From Anaerocolumna sp. MB42-C2 (GTDB lineage: Bacteria; Bacillota; Clostridia; Lachnospirales; Lachnospiraceae): a stretch of 64,000 nucleotides of DNA. A program made the translations under genes and the position numbers. Numbering within the stretch: the first letter of the stretch is position 1; every line of letters starts with the position of its first letter. Below the pieces are notes generated by a model. It saw only the letters and a list, made by a program, of their open reading frames with translations, searched no databases and was not told where the DNA came from. Below, one piece after another: positions 42,266 through 51,221 of this stretch. The stretch lies in NCBI RefSeq assembly GCF_030913705.1, contig NZ_CP133190.1:2170001-2234000 (forward strand), given 5' to 3'.

Positions 42266-44155
42266 TTATGTATTAGTATATTTGCTTAATTTCTTAGCTA
42301 ATTTATTTGAAGGAAGTTCAACACATTTATATTGAAATACACTTATTATGACAACTATACCTAATGTTATTAGTAAAGATATGTCATAACCAAGGTTTTT
42401 ATATAATAATGGTATTAGCAATTGTGATAATGTTAAATGATTAAGATAGAGTGAATAACTTATTTTATCTACGGTTTTAGTTGTTTTGTTCAATCTGATT
42501 TTGTCATTTATTAATATTCCAATTATAAATAAGAAAAACGCATACATAAACGAAACAGCCATATAATTTGGACCAACATAGTGCTCTGGTGAAAAGAAAG
42601 CTATTTTTTTAATAAATATATAGTAATTAATTAATAATAAAATCGCCGCAGTTCTTAATGTAATACGTTTGCTCCAATAATAGTAAAGTATTTGGCCAAA
42701 AATTAAAATTACCATATATGAGACTGATGATGCTACTCCATACCATAATCTTCCATAGGACGATGCAGTAATTATTGATAGCATGCAGATTGCCATCATT
42801 AGTAAAATTTCAATTAAGGGTTTTGTTTTAAGAAAATAATATGTAAGTCCACATAATATATAAAACATAACTCCAATAATTAAAGTCCATGTAACTCCAT
42901 TAATGACATTAGGCACTCCTATAAAATAATTACCTAACGTACCCCCATATATCCATTCTTTTACTCCAAAACTTCCCCAGTACGTTATTTCACCCGTTAC
43001 TAATGTGCAAATCCGCTGTATTATCCATAATGATATAACTGAAAATATTAGTCCTGGATAAATTCTAAATATTCTTTTAATTATAAATTCTTTTAATGAC
43101 TCTCTTTGTGCAGTATAGGTTATAATAAAACCACTGCATAAAAAGAATATCATTACACCAAGCGAATTAAAATCCTGCATTATTGCCAGGGGGTTTGTAA
43201 TAAAGTATCTCACAAATTGCAAAGGATACCAATCATATCCTAATGAATTTAAAATAAATGGCACCATATTACCCCACATTATAGATACAATAGCTAATAC
43301 TCTCAAAACTGAAATAAAATTGATATTTTCTTTTTTATTATTACAATTTTGATCTTCAATTACTAGTTTATCATCATTTGTTTTGTCAATATCTACACTA
43401 TTTTCATCATTTTTATCTTCTTCTGCATTGTTCAGATATTTTTTCATAACATCGATTGCATTACCAATGGCTACTATTTTGCCTTTCTTTAACCAAATTG
43501 CTTTTTCACATATATCAGTAACCTGCTCAGCTGAATGAGATACAAACAATATAGTGGCTCCATTATCGGTCATTTCTTTCATACGTTTCCGACATTTTTG
43601 TTGAAATTCAAAATCTCCCACTGAAAGTATCTCATCTACAATTAAAATGTCTGGTGTTTTACAGGTTGCAATGGCAAACCCTAGCCTAGCAATCATACCG
43701 GACGAAAAATTTTTAATAGCAACATTCTCAAAATCTTGTAATTCAGCAAATTCTATTATGCTATTATATTTTTCGTCTATTTCTTTATCTGAATAACCTA
43801 GAATCGCACCATTCAGATAAACATTTTCTCTGGCAGATAAGTCAGCATCAAATCCTGCACCTAACTCAATTAATGGTGCTATAGTTCCTTCTATGGCAAC
43901 TTTACCCATCGTTGGTTTCATAACACCCGAAATAATTTTTAACAAAGTGCTTTTTCCTGAACCATTTAAACCTACTATACCAATTCTTTCGCCTTTTTTC
44001 ACTTCAAAATTAATATTTTTTAAAGCCCAAAACTCTTCGTACATCAACTTTCCTTGTAATAGTTTAATAATATATTCTTTAATACTATCCACTTTCTCAA
44101 CGCTCAGGTTAAACTGCATAGATACATTATCTACTTTTATTGCACTTTCGTTCAT
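42266..44155 (-). CDS. Fusion: polysaccharide-export ATPase (Wzt/TagH type) + membrane acyltransferase
   Basis: 629 residues in one uninterrupted frame. Residues about 1-240 are an ABC ATPase of the Wzt/TagH group (Walker A GLNGSGKST, IAPLIELGAGFDADLSAREN, signature FSSGMIARLGFAIA, Walker B ILIVDEILSVGD, SHSAEQVTDICEKA). An acidic linker (240-275) joins it to about ten membrane helices (280-620) of the acyltransferase-3 family (FISVLRVLAIVSIMWGN, FFLCSGFIITYTAQRESLKE followed by FIIKRIFRIYPGL). The first half would power export with the Wzm permease encoded just upstream. The second would transfer an acyl group, usually acetyl, to the glycan. The ATPase has a paralogue at 51222 that lacks the extra domain. 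Confidence 0.88.
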   Translation of the reverse strand: MNESAIKVDNVSMQFNLSVEKVDSIKEYIIKLLQGKLMYEEFWALKNINFEVKKGERIGIVGLNGSGKSTLLKIISGVMKPTMGKVAIEGTIAPLIELGAGFDADLSARENVYLNGAILGYSDKEIDEKYNSIIEFAELQDFENVAIKNFSSGMIARLGFAIATCKTPDILIVDEILSVGDFEFQQKCRKRMKEMTDNGATILFVSHSAEQVTDICEKAIWLKKGKIVAIGNAIDVMKKYLNNAEEDKNDENSVDIDKTNDDKLVIEDQNCNNKKENINFISVLRVLAIVSIMWGNMVPFILNSLGYDWYPLQFVRYFITNPLAIMQDFNSLGVMIFFLCSGFIITYTAQRESLKEFIIKRIFRIYPGLIFSVISLWIIQRICTLVTGEITYWGSFGVKEWIYGGTLGNYFIGVPNVINGVTWTLIIGVMFYILCGLTYYFLKTKPLIEILLMMAICMLSIITASSYGRLWYGVASSVSYMVILIFGQILYYYWSKRITLRTAAILLLINYYIFIKKIAFFSPEHYVGPNYMAVSFMYAFFLFIIGILINDKIRLNKTTKTVDKISYSLYLNHLTLSQLLIPLLYKNLGYDISLLITLGIVVIISVFQYKCVELPSNKLAKKLSKYTNT

Positions 44156-44172
44156 AATAATCCCTTCTAATA

Positions 44173-44961
44173 CTATATATAAAGTATAAATCTATTTTGT
44201 AATTTTTTAAAAATTAAAGTACCAATTATAAGTGTACATATCCCAATAAGAGCACATGTTATATTTTGTTCAATATTTGGCATTTTTCCATACATAATTA
44301 ACATTCTAAAATATGTAACAAAATGATACATTGGATTCCAAAGTATAATTTTTCTAATATTAGCAGGTATTATATTTATTGAATAAAATAAAGGTGTTAA
44401 ATACATCCATGCAGTAATCAGTACACTATACAAATGACCGATATCCCTAAAATAGACATTTACTGATGCTAGAATTAAACTCAATCCAATCGTAAACATA
44501 AGTAGATAAATTAACGGAATAATTATTGCAATTAGAGTTAAATAAAATTCCGCTTTAGTGAAAATCATAACTAAAATCAGTGCAATTAAGGAAAATCCTA
44601 AGTTAACCATACATGAAAGAACTTTAGACAATGGAAATAAATATTTAGGGATATAAACTTTCTTAATTAAGGATGCATTACCCAACATTGATGCTAGTGC
44701 TTGGGTTGTAGCTTCCGAATTAAAATTAAAGACTATATTTCCAATCATAACATATACCGGAAAATTTTTAATATCATTTTCAAATAATTGAGAAAATACT
44801 AGATTTAATATAAGCATCATTAATAATGGATTAAGTACTGTCCATGTTAGTCCGAGAAATGACTTTCTATATCTAACTTTAATATCTCTAATAACTAATT
44901 TTTTTAATAAATTTCTGTACTTATTAAAAGTCACTAATTGAATTTTTATATTTGCTATCAT
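44173..44961 (-). CDS. Polysaccharide ABC exporter permease (Wzm/TagG type)
   Basis: 262 residues from ATG 44961, seven bases after AAAGG; the longer frame begins at a TTG. Six membrane helices, with the ABC-2 signature region LVIRDIKVRYRKSFLGLTWT followed by VLNPLLMM near the N-terminus, and YFRDIGHLYSVLITAWMYLTP. This is the channel partner of the Wzt-acyltransferase fusion encoded 17 bases downstream, together forming the exporter of the AT-rich polysaccharide cluster. Its paralogue is at 52043. A good promoter just upstream suggests export and downstream genes can be transcribed separately from the operon start. Confidence 0.9.
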   Translation of the reverse strand: MIANIKIQLVTFNKYRNLLKKLVIRDIKVRYRKSFLGLTWTVLNPLLMMLILNLVFSQLFENDIKNFPVYVMIGNIVFNFNSEATTQALASMLGNASLIKKVYIPKYLFPLSKVLSCMVNLGFSLIALILVMIFTKAEFYLTLIAIIIPLIYLLMFTIGLSLILASVNVYFRDIGHLYSVLITAWMYLTPLFYSINIIPANIRKIILWNPMYHFVTYFRMLIMYGKMPNIEQNITCALIGICTLIIGTLIFKKLQNRFILYI

Positions 44962-45008
44962 AATTTTGCCTTTTCTTTCATTTTTACGTATTTTAATACA
45001 CAATTTTT

Positions 45009-45037
45009 ATTATACTATATAAAAACAAATAAAACAA
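45009..45037 (-). promoter_or_regulatory. Internal promoter ahead of the Wzm-Wzt genes
   Basis: Minus strand TTGTTT (45032-45037), 17-base spacer, TATAAT (45009-45014). The leader to ATG 44961 is about 40 bases. It would allow independent expression of the distal polysaccharide genes. Confidence 0.65.
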
Positions 45038-45161
45038 TGCTTGTACATATTCTAAATTTACATTTTATACACAATAAAGTGCATGTAACAAAAGAAATAT
45101 TAAATAATCCATAATACTAAATTACTTAATGAAATATTATATTCGATTTCTTCCACTTAAC

Positions 45162-46106
45162 TTATAGTCTATTAACAGTTTTATTAATTAAAGATGCAAA
45201 AGAAAAATTTATACTAATTAAAAATGCAAATAGTTTACTAGTTATTTTATAATTACTAAGTAAATATTTAAGAATATGTTTTCTAACAGTAGAAACCAAA
45301 TTTCGAATTATTTCTTCATCATAAAAATTTTCGTCAGAAATAGTCTTCAAAAAAGATACACAATACCTAACTAGTCGATTATAAGCCGTAATAGTAATAG
45401 AAGGATATTCTATTTTAACAAATTCGATTAATTCGATTGATGCATCCAATAAATCCATATTTCTTAAATTAAAAGATCTATTCATTATGCTCTCAGAATT
45501 CATTCTATAATAGTATTTAGGTTTTGAATTATAAATTATTTTTGATGCCTTATGAAATAATTTATAAGTTGTTGCTAAATCTTCATATATTTTTCCTTCA
45601 GGATATCGAATTTCAGTAAACAATTCCCTTTTGTATAATTTATCCCAGGCACTAGTATTAAATTTTTTCTCTGCTAACATCGTTTTAATAGCTTCCTTTG
45701 GAGTATAACAATATTCCTTATAAGTGGAGCTAAGATGTAAGTCTTTATTATATGTACCGCATATCGATATATCAGCATTATTACTAATAGCTAATTGTAA
45801 TAAAAATTCAAACATATCCTCTTCAATATAATCATCACTATCAACAAAACCTATGTAATCTCCGGTAGCTATATCTATACCTGCATTGCGTGCTTTTGAT
45901 AATCCACCATTAGACTGATGAATTACTTTAATACGTGAATCTTTTATAGCATATTCATCACATATTTCGCCACATCGATCTTTTGAGCCGTCATCTATTA
46001 GAATGATTTCAAGATTCGTATATGTTTGATTAATTACGCTATTAATACATTCATCAATATAATTTTCAACCATATATACAGGAATTATAACGCTTATACA
46101 ATACAT
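45162..46106 (-). CDS. GT2 family glycosyltransferase
   Basis: 314 residues. GT-A domain with ISVIIPVYMVENYIDECINS, EIILIDDGSKDRCGEICDEY, NAGIDIATGDYIGFVDSDDY (metal-site DSDD) and YEDLATTYKLFHKASKIIYN, a standard polysaccharide-locus arrangement. The C-terminal 90 residues are hydrophobic and basic, possibly membrane-associated. GAGGAT precedes the ATG. It follows another GT2 gene by 15 bases and is separated from the exporter genes by about 200 bases that hold a promoter. Donor and acceptor unknown. Confidence 0.85.
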   Translation of the reverse strand: MYCISVIIPVYMVENYIDECINSVINQTYTNLEIILIDDGSKDRCGEICDEYAIKDSRIKVIHQSNGGLSKARNAGIDIATGDYIGFVDSDDYIEEDMFEFLLQLAISNNADISICGTYNKDLHLSSTYKEYCYTPKEAIKTMLAEKKFNTSAWDKLYKRELFTEIRYPEGKIYEDLATTYKLFHKASKIIYNSKPKYYYRMNSESIMNRSFNLRNMDLLDASIELIEFVKIEYPSITITAYNRLVRYCVSFLKTISDENFYDEEIIRNLVSTVRKHILKYLLSNYKITSKLFAFLISINFSFASLINKTVNRL

Positions 46107-46121
46107 TTTATTATCCTCATT

Positions 46122-46871
46122 CTAACTAATGTTATATTTTTTTAGGCCATGGACTAAATGGGAGCACAATAATAGAAAAGATTTTATAAAACTGATTTGC
46201 ATTACTCGATATACACCATAAGTCATTTTAGCTGATTTTAAACGATTCCTTGATTTTCCGTTTTTACTTAGTCTATATACAATAAGAGCTTCTTGAATTC
46301 CATATGCTTGTCCATATTTTTTTAATATTTTTAACCAGTTAATATAATCTTCATGAAATTCATCATTACACATTGGAAACTCTTTCGCTATTGCTATTGG
46401 CAAAACAACAGATGAGCATGAGATACAGTTATGATGAAGTAACTCCTCATAATTAACTACTTCCTTAAAATGAATTATTTTACCAACATAGGTACCATCT
46501 TCTTTTACCAAATCTCTTCCAGTATAACAGAGTGCATACTTCTTAGTTTCTAAAACTTTAATTTGCTTAATTAATTTACCTTGTTTCCACCAATCATCTG
46601 CATCTAAATATGCTATATAATGTCCCTTTGCGATCTCTACCCCACGATTTCTTGTTGCAGCTACACCTATATTATTCTCATTAATTAAAAATGTAAAATA
46701 CTCCAATTCCATATACTTATTTATTACATGTATTAAATTATCTGTAGAACAATCATCAATCACTATTACTTCCAATGGTATTTCCTGACTTAATACAGAA
46801 TCAATTGCTTTTTCAATATATTGGCTGCAATTATATGCAGGAATAATTACCGAAACTATTGGTTTATCCAT
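46122..46871 (-). CDS. GT2 family glycosyltransferase
   Basis: 249 residues from ATG 46871, nine bases after AGGAG; an in-frame ATG at 46895 would add eight residues encoded across the binding site. GT-A domain with VSVIIPAYNCSQYIEKAIDS, EVIVIDDCSTDNLI, NRGVEIAKGHYIAYLDADDW (DADD metal motif) and the acceptor-side motif EFHEDYINWLKILKKYGQAY. The latter is common in WaaB/EpsE-like enzymes. It probably adds an early sugar to the primed lipid carrier, since it lies near the phosphoglycosyl transferase, but order in an operon does not prove order of action. Confidence 0.84.
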   Translation of the reverse strand: MDKPIVSVIIPAYNCSQYIEKAIDSVLSQEIPLEVIVIDDCSTDNLIHVINKYMELEYFTFLINENNIGVAATRNRGVEIAKGHYIAYLDADDWWKQGKLIKQIKVLETKKYALCYTGRDLVKEDGTYVGKIIHFKEVVNYEELLHHNCISCSSVVLPIAIAKEFPMCNDEFHEDYINWLKILKKYGQAYGIQEALIVYRLSKNGKSRNRLKSAKMTYGVYRVMQISFIKSFLLLCSHLVHGLKKYNIS

Positions 46872-47001
46872 TGCGCACATCTCCTGCTTTATCAAAAACT
46901 TAAAAATAAATCCTATCTTTCTTTATTATGAAATTTTTATAATATCTTAGTTCTTAATATGTTATTTCAATAGATAAAATTGTATATATTTTATTTACTG
47001 T

Positions 47002-47793
47002 TTATAAAAGATTACTTTCATAGTATAAATCATCAAACAATTTGTTTAATGATTCAATATATATTATACCTAGCTTTATTAGTATTCCAAAGCCTTTTAA
47101 CAGTATTGTGTTTCTTCCCATTTTTTTTCTCATTTTTACAATTTCTGCACAAGTATCCATATATACACCATCTTGTGGATAAAAAAGACCCTCGTCTTCT
47201 TTTAAAACGAATTCATATAGACTTTCACATAAACAACTAATATTTACCACACTTCTCTTATTATGAAACTCCGGAAATATCGGAGTATATTTCGCCAACT
47301 TAACTAATCTCGGATAATTTCCCTTGCATCCCTCCCCATATACCATTGGAGGCCGGACTATAGCTACTTTAAATTCATCATCCTGTAACTTAATAATATC
47401 CTGTTCTGCTGCCAGCTTGGATTTGCCATAAAAGGTTGTAGGCTTAGGTATTGTGTCTTTCGTAATACACCCTGTATAAGAACCATAGACAGCCGCCGTG
47501 CTCATAAATATAAATTGCCTAACATTACTCTTTTTCGCTTGTACCGCAATTTCTACCGCCAGCTTATGATTTACTTCATTATAGAGAGCTTCCATATTCT
47601 TTTTTTCTTTTCTATGTACAATTCCTGAAAGGTGTAAGACCGAATCATACCCTGAGAAATCAACTTTTCTCCAGGCACCGTCGGAAGCACTGACCATATC
47701 AACGCTTAAATCATTTACATCATTGGCTAAAACATATTCTTTGAATTTCAGCCCGATATAACTGTGGGCACCTATTACAAGAACTTTCTTCAT
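47002..47793 (-). CDS. NAD-dependent sugar epimerase/dehydratase (SDR), slightly short
   Basis: 263 residues from ATG 47793; TTG codons at 47802 and 47805 are alternatives because AAAGG is closer to them. Rossmann motif KVLVIGAHSYIGLKF, LHLSGIVHRKE, FMSTAAVYGSY, catalytic YGKSK and IVRPPMVYGEGCKGNYPRLV, as in GalE/WbpV-like enzymes of polysaccharide loci. It lacks the last 20-30 residues seen in many relatives, ending soon after FDDLYYE, so the C-terminus may be naturally short or truncated. It would epimerise the nucleotide sugar used by the neighbouring phosphoglycosyl transferase or GTs. Confidence 0.78.
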   Translation of the reverse strand: MKKVLVIGAHSYIGLKFKEYVLANDVNDLSVDMVSASDGAWRKVDFSGYDSVLHLSGIVHRKEKKNMEALYNEVNHKLAVEIAVQAKKSNVRQFIFMSTAAVYGSYTGCITKDTIPKPTTFYGKSKLAAEQDIIKLQDDEFKVAIVRPPMVYGEGCKGNYPRLVKLAKYTPIFPEFHNKRSVVNISCLCESLYEFVLKEDEGLFYPQDGVYMDTCAEIVKMRKKMGRNTILLKGFGILIKLGIIYIESLNKLFDDLYYESNLL

Positions 47794-47955
47794 AATATCC
47801 AACAACCTTTCAATAATAAATAATTAAGTAAACGGAACCACCTTTTCTTGTTCTTTGCATCGTAGCTTTTTCAAATCAGTTAATAACCCATGTGAGAAGA
47901 AATTGATATAAGCTGAGCTTATACATATTTTATTTTACCTCTCCCATTCCTAAAA

Positions 47956-48555
47956 TCATTCTCTGGCTTCTTCAGCCCCTTCTTTTACTCCGTCATGTTT
48001 TACAACGCAATAAGCTGTTCGCAAGATACATTTAATATCAAATAAAAAATTTACTTTTTTTATGTATTCACCATCCAATTGCGCTTTTATCTTGATAGGA
48101 AGTTCATCTCTTCCATTGATCTGCGCCCATCCAGTTAACCCTGGTCTTATATCATTAGCCCCATATTTATCCCGTTCTTCGATTAGATCATATTGATTCC
48201 ATAACGCCGGTCTAGGTCCGACAATGGACATATCACCTTTTAGAATATTAAAAATCTGGGGTAATTCATCCAAACTTGTCTTTCTTAAGAACTTCCCAAC
48301 CGGGGTTATATATTGCTCCGGATTACTGAGAAGATGAGTCGGTGTATCCTTTGGAGCATCCATCCGCATAGTGCGGAATTTAAAAATGTTAAATTCTCTG
48401 CCTTTCTCACCAATTCTCCTTTGCATAAAGAAAACAGGCCCTTTTGATGTTAATTTAATAAGAATTATGAGAATTGCAAATAGCCAGGATAATAAGATAA
48501 CTGCCATAAGAGAGAGCATCAGATCCCAACCCCGCTTAAAGTATTTAATGTACAT
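47956..48555 (-). CDS. Undecaprenyl-phosphate phosphoglycosyl transferase (bacterial sugar transferase)
   Basis: 199 residues, the small monotopic type (PglC/EpsL-like). A hydrophobic N-terminal re-entrant helix (residues 10-33) is followed by KGPVFFMQRRIGEKGREFNI, FKFRTMRMDAP, LRKTSLDELPQIFNILKGDM then SIVGPRP, and RPGLTGWAQINGRDEL. These motifs contain the catalytic Asp-Glu and the Pro-Arg-Pro signature. It moves a sugar-1-phosphate from a UDP-sugar to undecaprenyl phosphate on the cytosolic face, starting repeat-unit synthesis. It is the first gene after the operon promoter at 48589-48617. The next gene follows after about 160 bases. Confidence 0.93.
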   Translation of the reverse strand: MYIKYFKRGWDLMLSLMAVILLSWLFAILIILIKLTSKGPVFFMQRRIGEKGREFNIFKFRTMRMDAPKDTPTHLLSNPEQYITPVGKFLRKTSLDELPQIFNILKGDMSIVGPRPALWNQYDLIEERDKYGANDIRPGLTGWAQINGRDELPIKIKAQLDGEYIKKVNFLFDIKCILRTAYCVVKHDGVKEGAEEARE

Positions 48556-48588
48556 AGGCCATTACCACCATTTCTTCACTTTATTAAC

Positions 48589-48617
48589 ATTATAATTAAT
48601 CTGACTGACTAATACAA
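48589..48617 (-). promoter_or_regulatory. Main promoter of the polysaccharide operon
   Basis: Minus strand TTGTAT (48612-48617), 17-base spacer, TATAAT (48589-48594). The leader to the ATG at 48555 is about 27 bases. It drives the long minus-strand gene run toward 22520. Confidence 0.75.
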
Positions 48618-48743
48618 GTTTTTTATAAATCTTTCATAATATTGTCAGAAACTATAGTTACTTTCACCATTTAGTACGCAATTTGTCTATTGCTAGTAAA
48701 AAAATTGTAGTTCGCAGGTAATAGTGACATGTTTTTTTATTTA

Positions 48744-48773
48744 TTGCTTGTAAATATATAAGAGAACTATTAA
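48744..48773 (+). promoter_or_regulatory. Probable promoter of the divergent ligase/polymerase gene
   Basis: TTGCTT (48744-48749), 18-base spacer, TATTAA (48768-48773), followed by a leader of about 43 bases with AAGGAG before ATG 48823. Both hexamers deviate from consensus. Confidence 0.5.
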
Positions 48774-48822
48774 AATGTATAGATAAGACAATCTTATAAA
48801 ATATTTATTAAGGAGATTCGCT

Positions 48823-50643
48823 ATGAAAGATTTACAATATAAGAAAGGGCAATCCCATGCTTCATCAAGATCAAACAATATTCATAATCAGAACAATAAG
48901 TATTATTTATTACCTTTAATATTCATCGCTGCTATTTTACCTTTTATTATGCGGTTTCATGAATATGACCCTGGGTTATCAGGCTATAATTGGTTTACAG
49001 ATGAGAAATCCTGGTTTGATGCTTTTTTATACTTTAAACAGGTATTCTTACTTATCGTATGTTCTGTTATGATACTGATAATACTTTATAAAATATACCA
49101 AGACCGGAGGTTCTTAAATTTTTCCAAAAGTTTAATTCCTATCTTTGTTTACGGTTTACTTGCGTTATTGTCCACTTTGTTTTCTAAATATTTATCCTTT
49201 GGTTTAAGCGGTATATATGAGCAATTTGAATCTGTCTTTGCTATCCTTGGCTATTGCCTGATTGTATATTATGCTTTCTTATTTATTAATACGGAAGAGG
49301 ATATCCGTTTTATATTTAAATATTTACTAATCGGAATCCTGGTATTTTGTATGTTAGGTTTGTCCCAGGCAATCGGACATGATTTTATAATGACTGGATT
49401 AGCTAAACTATTAATATTACCTCAAAAATATTGGAACGAATTGGGCTTAAAATTCAACTTCGGAGCAAACAGAGTTTATCTGACTTTATATAATCCCAAT
49501 TATGTCGGTGTCTATGTATCATTACTGGCTCCTATACTATTAGCTCTATTATTAACGGAGAAACATAAATTAAGAAAGATTCTCTACATAATTGCTTTAA
49601 TCGGATTAATGATTAGTTTAATAGGATCCGAGTCTAAAACAAGTATAATCAGTCTTAGTATAGCCTTGCTTTTTACTTTATTTTTCTTCCGAACCTATAT
49701 TTTTCGAAAATCAAAGATTACAATCGCTATAATCGGAGTATGTGGAATAGCTGTAATCTTAATAGGAGCTTTAAAATTCTCCGCAATCTCTAATACCATA
49801 AATACTATGATTAATGTACCCAAATCCTCACCTGCATTAACAGATATACGTACAGAAGAAATGCTTTCTATAACCTATAAAGATAATATTCTGAATGTTA
49901 ATGCCGATACCAGTGATAATAATATCACAGTAATTTTAACTGATTCCGAGTTTAATGCCGTACCTTATTCTGTAAATGATGCTAACAGCTTTACTATAAG
50001 TGATCCCCGTTTTGCAGGTATTCAGATAACTCCCAAATTATATAATGATGTAATTTGTCTCGCAATAAATATAGATGGTAAAGATTGGATTTTTTCCAAT
50101 CAATTAGGCGATAATACCTTTTATTATTTAAATGCAAAGGGTAAATTTGATAAAATTAAAACCGCAGATCATGTACTTTTTAACGATTATGAAAATTTTG
50201 CTTCCGGAAGAGGTTACATATGGTCCAGAACAATCCCATTATTAAAGAAATATGTATTGCTGGGAAGCGGAGCTGATTCTTTTACTTTAGTTTTTCCACA
50301 GCAGGATTATGTCAACCTATATAATGCAGGTTTTGACGGGCAATTGATTACAAGACCTCATAATATGTATCTGCAGATAGGAGTACAATCTGGTGTTATT
50401 TCACTTATTGCTTTCCTTGCATTTTATATCCTCTATTTTATATCCTGTATAAAATTATATTGGAGGGGAACTTTTGATAATTTCTTCTCACAGGCGGGTG
50501 TTGCTATCTTTATAGGTACAATCGCTTATATGATTGCAGGTATATCAAATGATTCCACAATAACAGTCGCACCTGTATTCTGGGTATTAATTGGTATTGG
50601 AGTAACTATTAATTTCAAGTTAAAGAAACGATCAGAGAATTAA
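48823..50643 (+). CDS. O-antigen ligase/polymerase-like membrane protein (Wzy_C/WaaL family)
   Basis: 606 residues with about a dozen membrane helices. The Wzy_C region includes GSESKTSIISLSIALLFTLF, SGRGYIWSRTIPLLKKYVLL, then GSGADSFTLVFPQQDY and RPHNMYLQIGVQSGVISLIA. The His in the last motif is the conserved His of WaaL/Wzy proteins. An unusually long outer loop of about 130 residues (roughly 325-455, including LTDIRTEEMLSITYKDNILN) lies between helices and looks beta-rich. Family members join or polymerise lipid-linked glycans outside the membrane. It is transcribed divergently from the polysaccharide operon and followed by a cupin gene. Confidence 0.85.
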   Translation: MKDLQYKKGQSHASSRSNNIHNQNNKYYLLPLIFIAAILPFIMRFHEYDPGLSGYNWFTDEKSWFDAFLYFKQVFLLIVCSVMILIILYKIYQDRRFLNFSKSLIPIFVYGLLALLSTLFSKYLSFGLSGIYEQFESVFAILGYCLIVYYAFLFINTEEDIRFIFKYLLIGILVFCMLGLSQAIGHDFIMTGLAKLLILPQKYWNELGLKFNFGANRVYLTLYNPNYVGVYVSLLAPILLALLLTEKHKLRKILYIIALIGLMISLIGSESKTSIISLSIALLFTLFFFRTYIFRKSKITIAIIGVCGIAVILIGALKFSAISNTINTMINVPKSSPALTDIRTEEMLSITYKDNILNVNADTSDNNITVILTDSEFNAVPYSVNDANSFTISDPRFAGIQITPKLYNDVICLAINIDGKDWIFSNQLGDNTFYYLNAKGKFDKIKTADHVLFNDYENFASGRGYIWSRTIPLLKKYVLLGSGADSFTLVFPQQDYVNLYNAGFDGQLITRPHNMYLQIGVQSGVISLIAFLAFYILYFISCIKLYWRGTFDNFFSQAGVAIFIGTIAYMIAGISNDSTITVAPVFWVLIGIGVTINFKLKKRSEN

Positions 50644-50695
50644 TTACTTCATATACAATTCTAATAATTTAAGTAAAGGATAAGGGAGGTTTCAT

Positions 50696-51022
50696 ATGTT
50701 TACATTGAATCAGCAGATTCAAGCCAAAGATTTAGGGAATGGAGTTACCCGTAAGATATTATCCTATAGTCCGAATCTTATGGTATGTGAGTTAACCTTT
50801 GATAAAGACGCTGTTGGTGTTTTGCATTCGCACCCACATGAACAGATTGGTTATATAATTTCCGGTTCTTTTGAAGTAGAAGAAGAAAACCGGGAGAAAC
50901 GAATATTATCAGCCGGTGATACCTATTATATCTCTCCTAATATTCAGCATGGCGTCCGGGCTTTGGAAAATTCACTTCTTCTTGATGTCTTTACTCCAAT
51001 GCGTGAAGACTTTATAGAATGA
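50696..51022 (+). CDS. Small cupin-domain protein
   Basis: 108 residues forming a single cupin barrel. Metal ligands are visible in VLHSHPHEQIGYIISGSFEV (His-x-His-x3-Glu/Gln pattern) and in AGDTYYISPNIQHGVRAL (late His). Such small cupins bind a metal and may isomerise sugars, act as dioxygenases or serve as regulators; nothing here decides which. It has a strong AAGGGAGG binding site 53 bases after the ligase-like gene and is followed by a clear terminator, so the two probably form one transcript. Confidence 0.82.
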   Translation: MFTLNQQIQAKDLGNGVTRKILSYSPNLMVCELTFDKDAVGVLHSHPHEQIGYIISGSFEVEEENREKRILSAGDTYYISPNIQHGVRALENSLLLDVFTPMREDFIE

Positions 51023-51063
51023 CGTAATTTATTATGTTGTAACCCCAAGATAGTTAATAATTC

Positions 51064-51107
51064 CCCAGAGATAACAATGAAAAATCAATGTTATCTCTGG
51101 GTTTTTT
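51064..51107 (+). terminator. Terminator of the ligase-cupin transcript
   Basis: A 13-bp stem (CCCAGAGATAACA at 51064-51076 with TGTTATCTCTGGG at 51089-51101) is followed by TTTTTT. Confidence 0.9.
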
Positions 51108-51132
51108 ATGAGTTCAAAAAAATCATAATGCA

Positions 51133-51166
51133 TAAAAAGATTGCTGCCCAGTACTTGGACAGCAAT
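51133..51166 (-). terminator. Terminator of the second surface-polymer operon
   Basis: On the minus strand a stem ATTGCTGTCC/GGGCAGCAAT (51140-51166, one mismatch) is followed by CTTTTT. It is back-to-back with the plus-strand terminator, separating the convergent transcripts. Confidence 0.8.
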
Positions 51167-51221
51167 TAAAATTTTGATATTATATTATATAAGTAAAATA
51201 AACAAAGTTCTAAATATAAAT

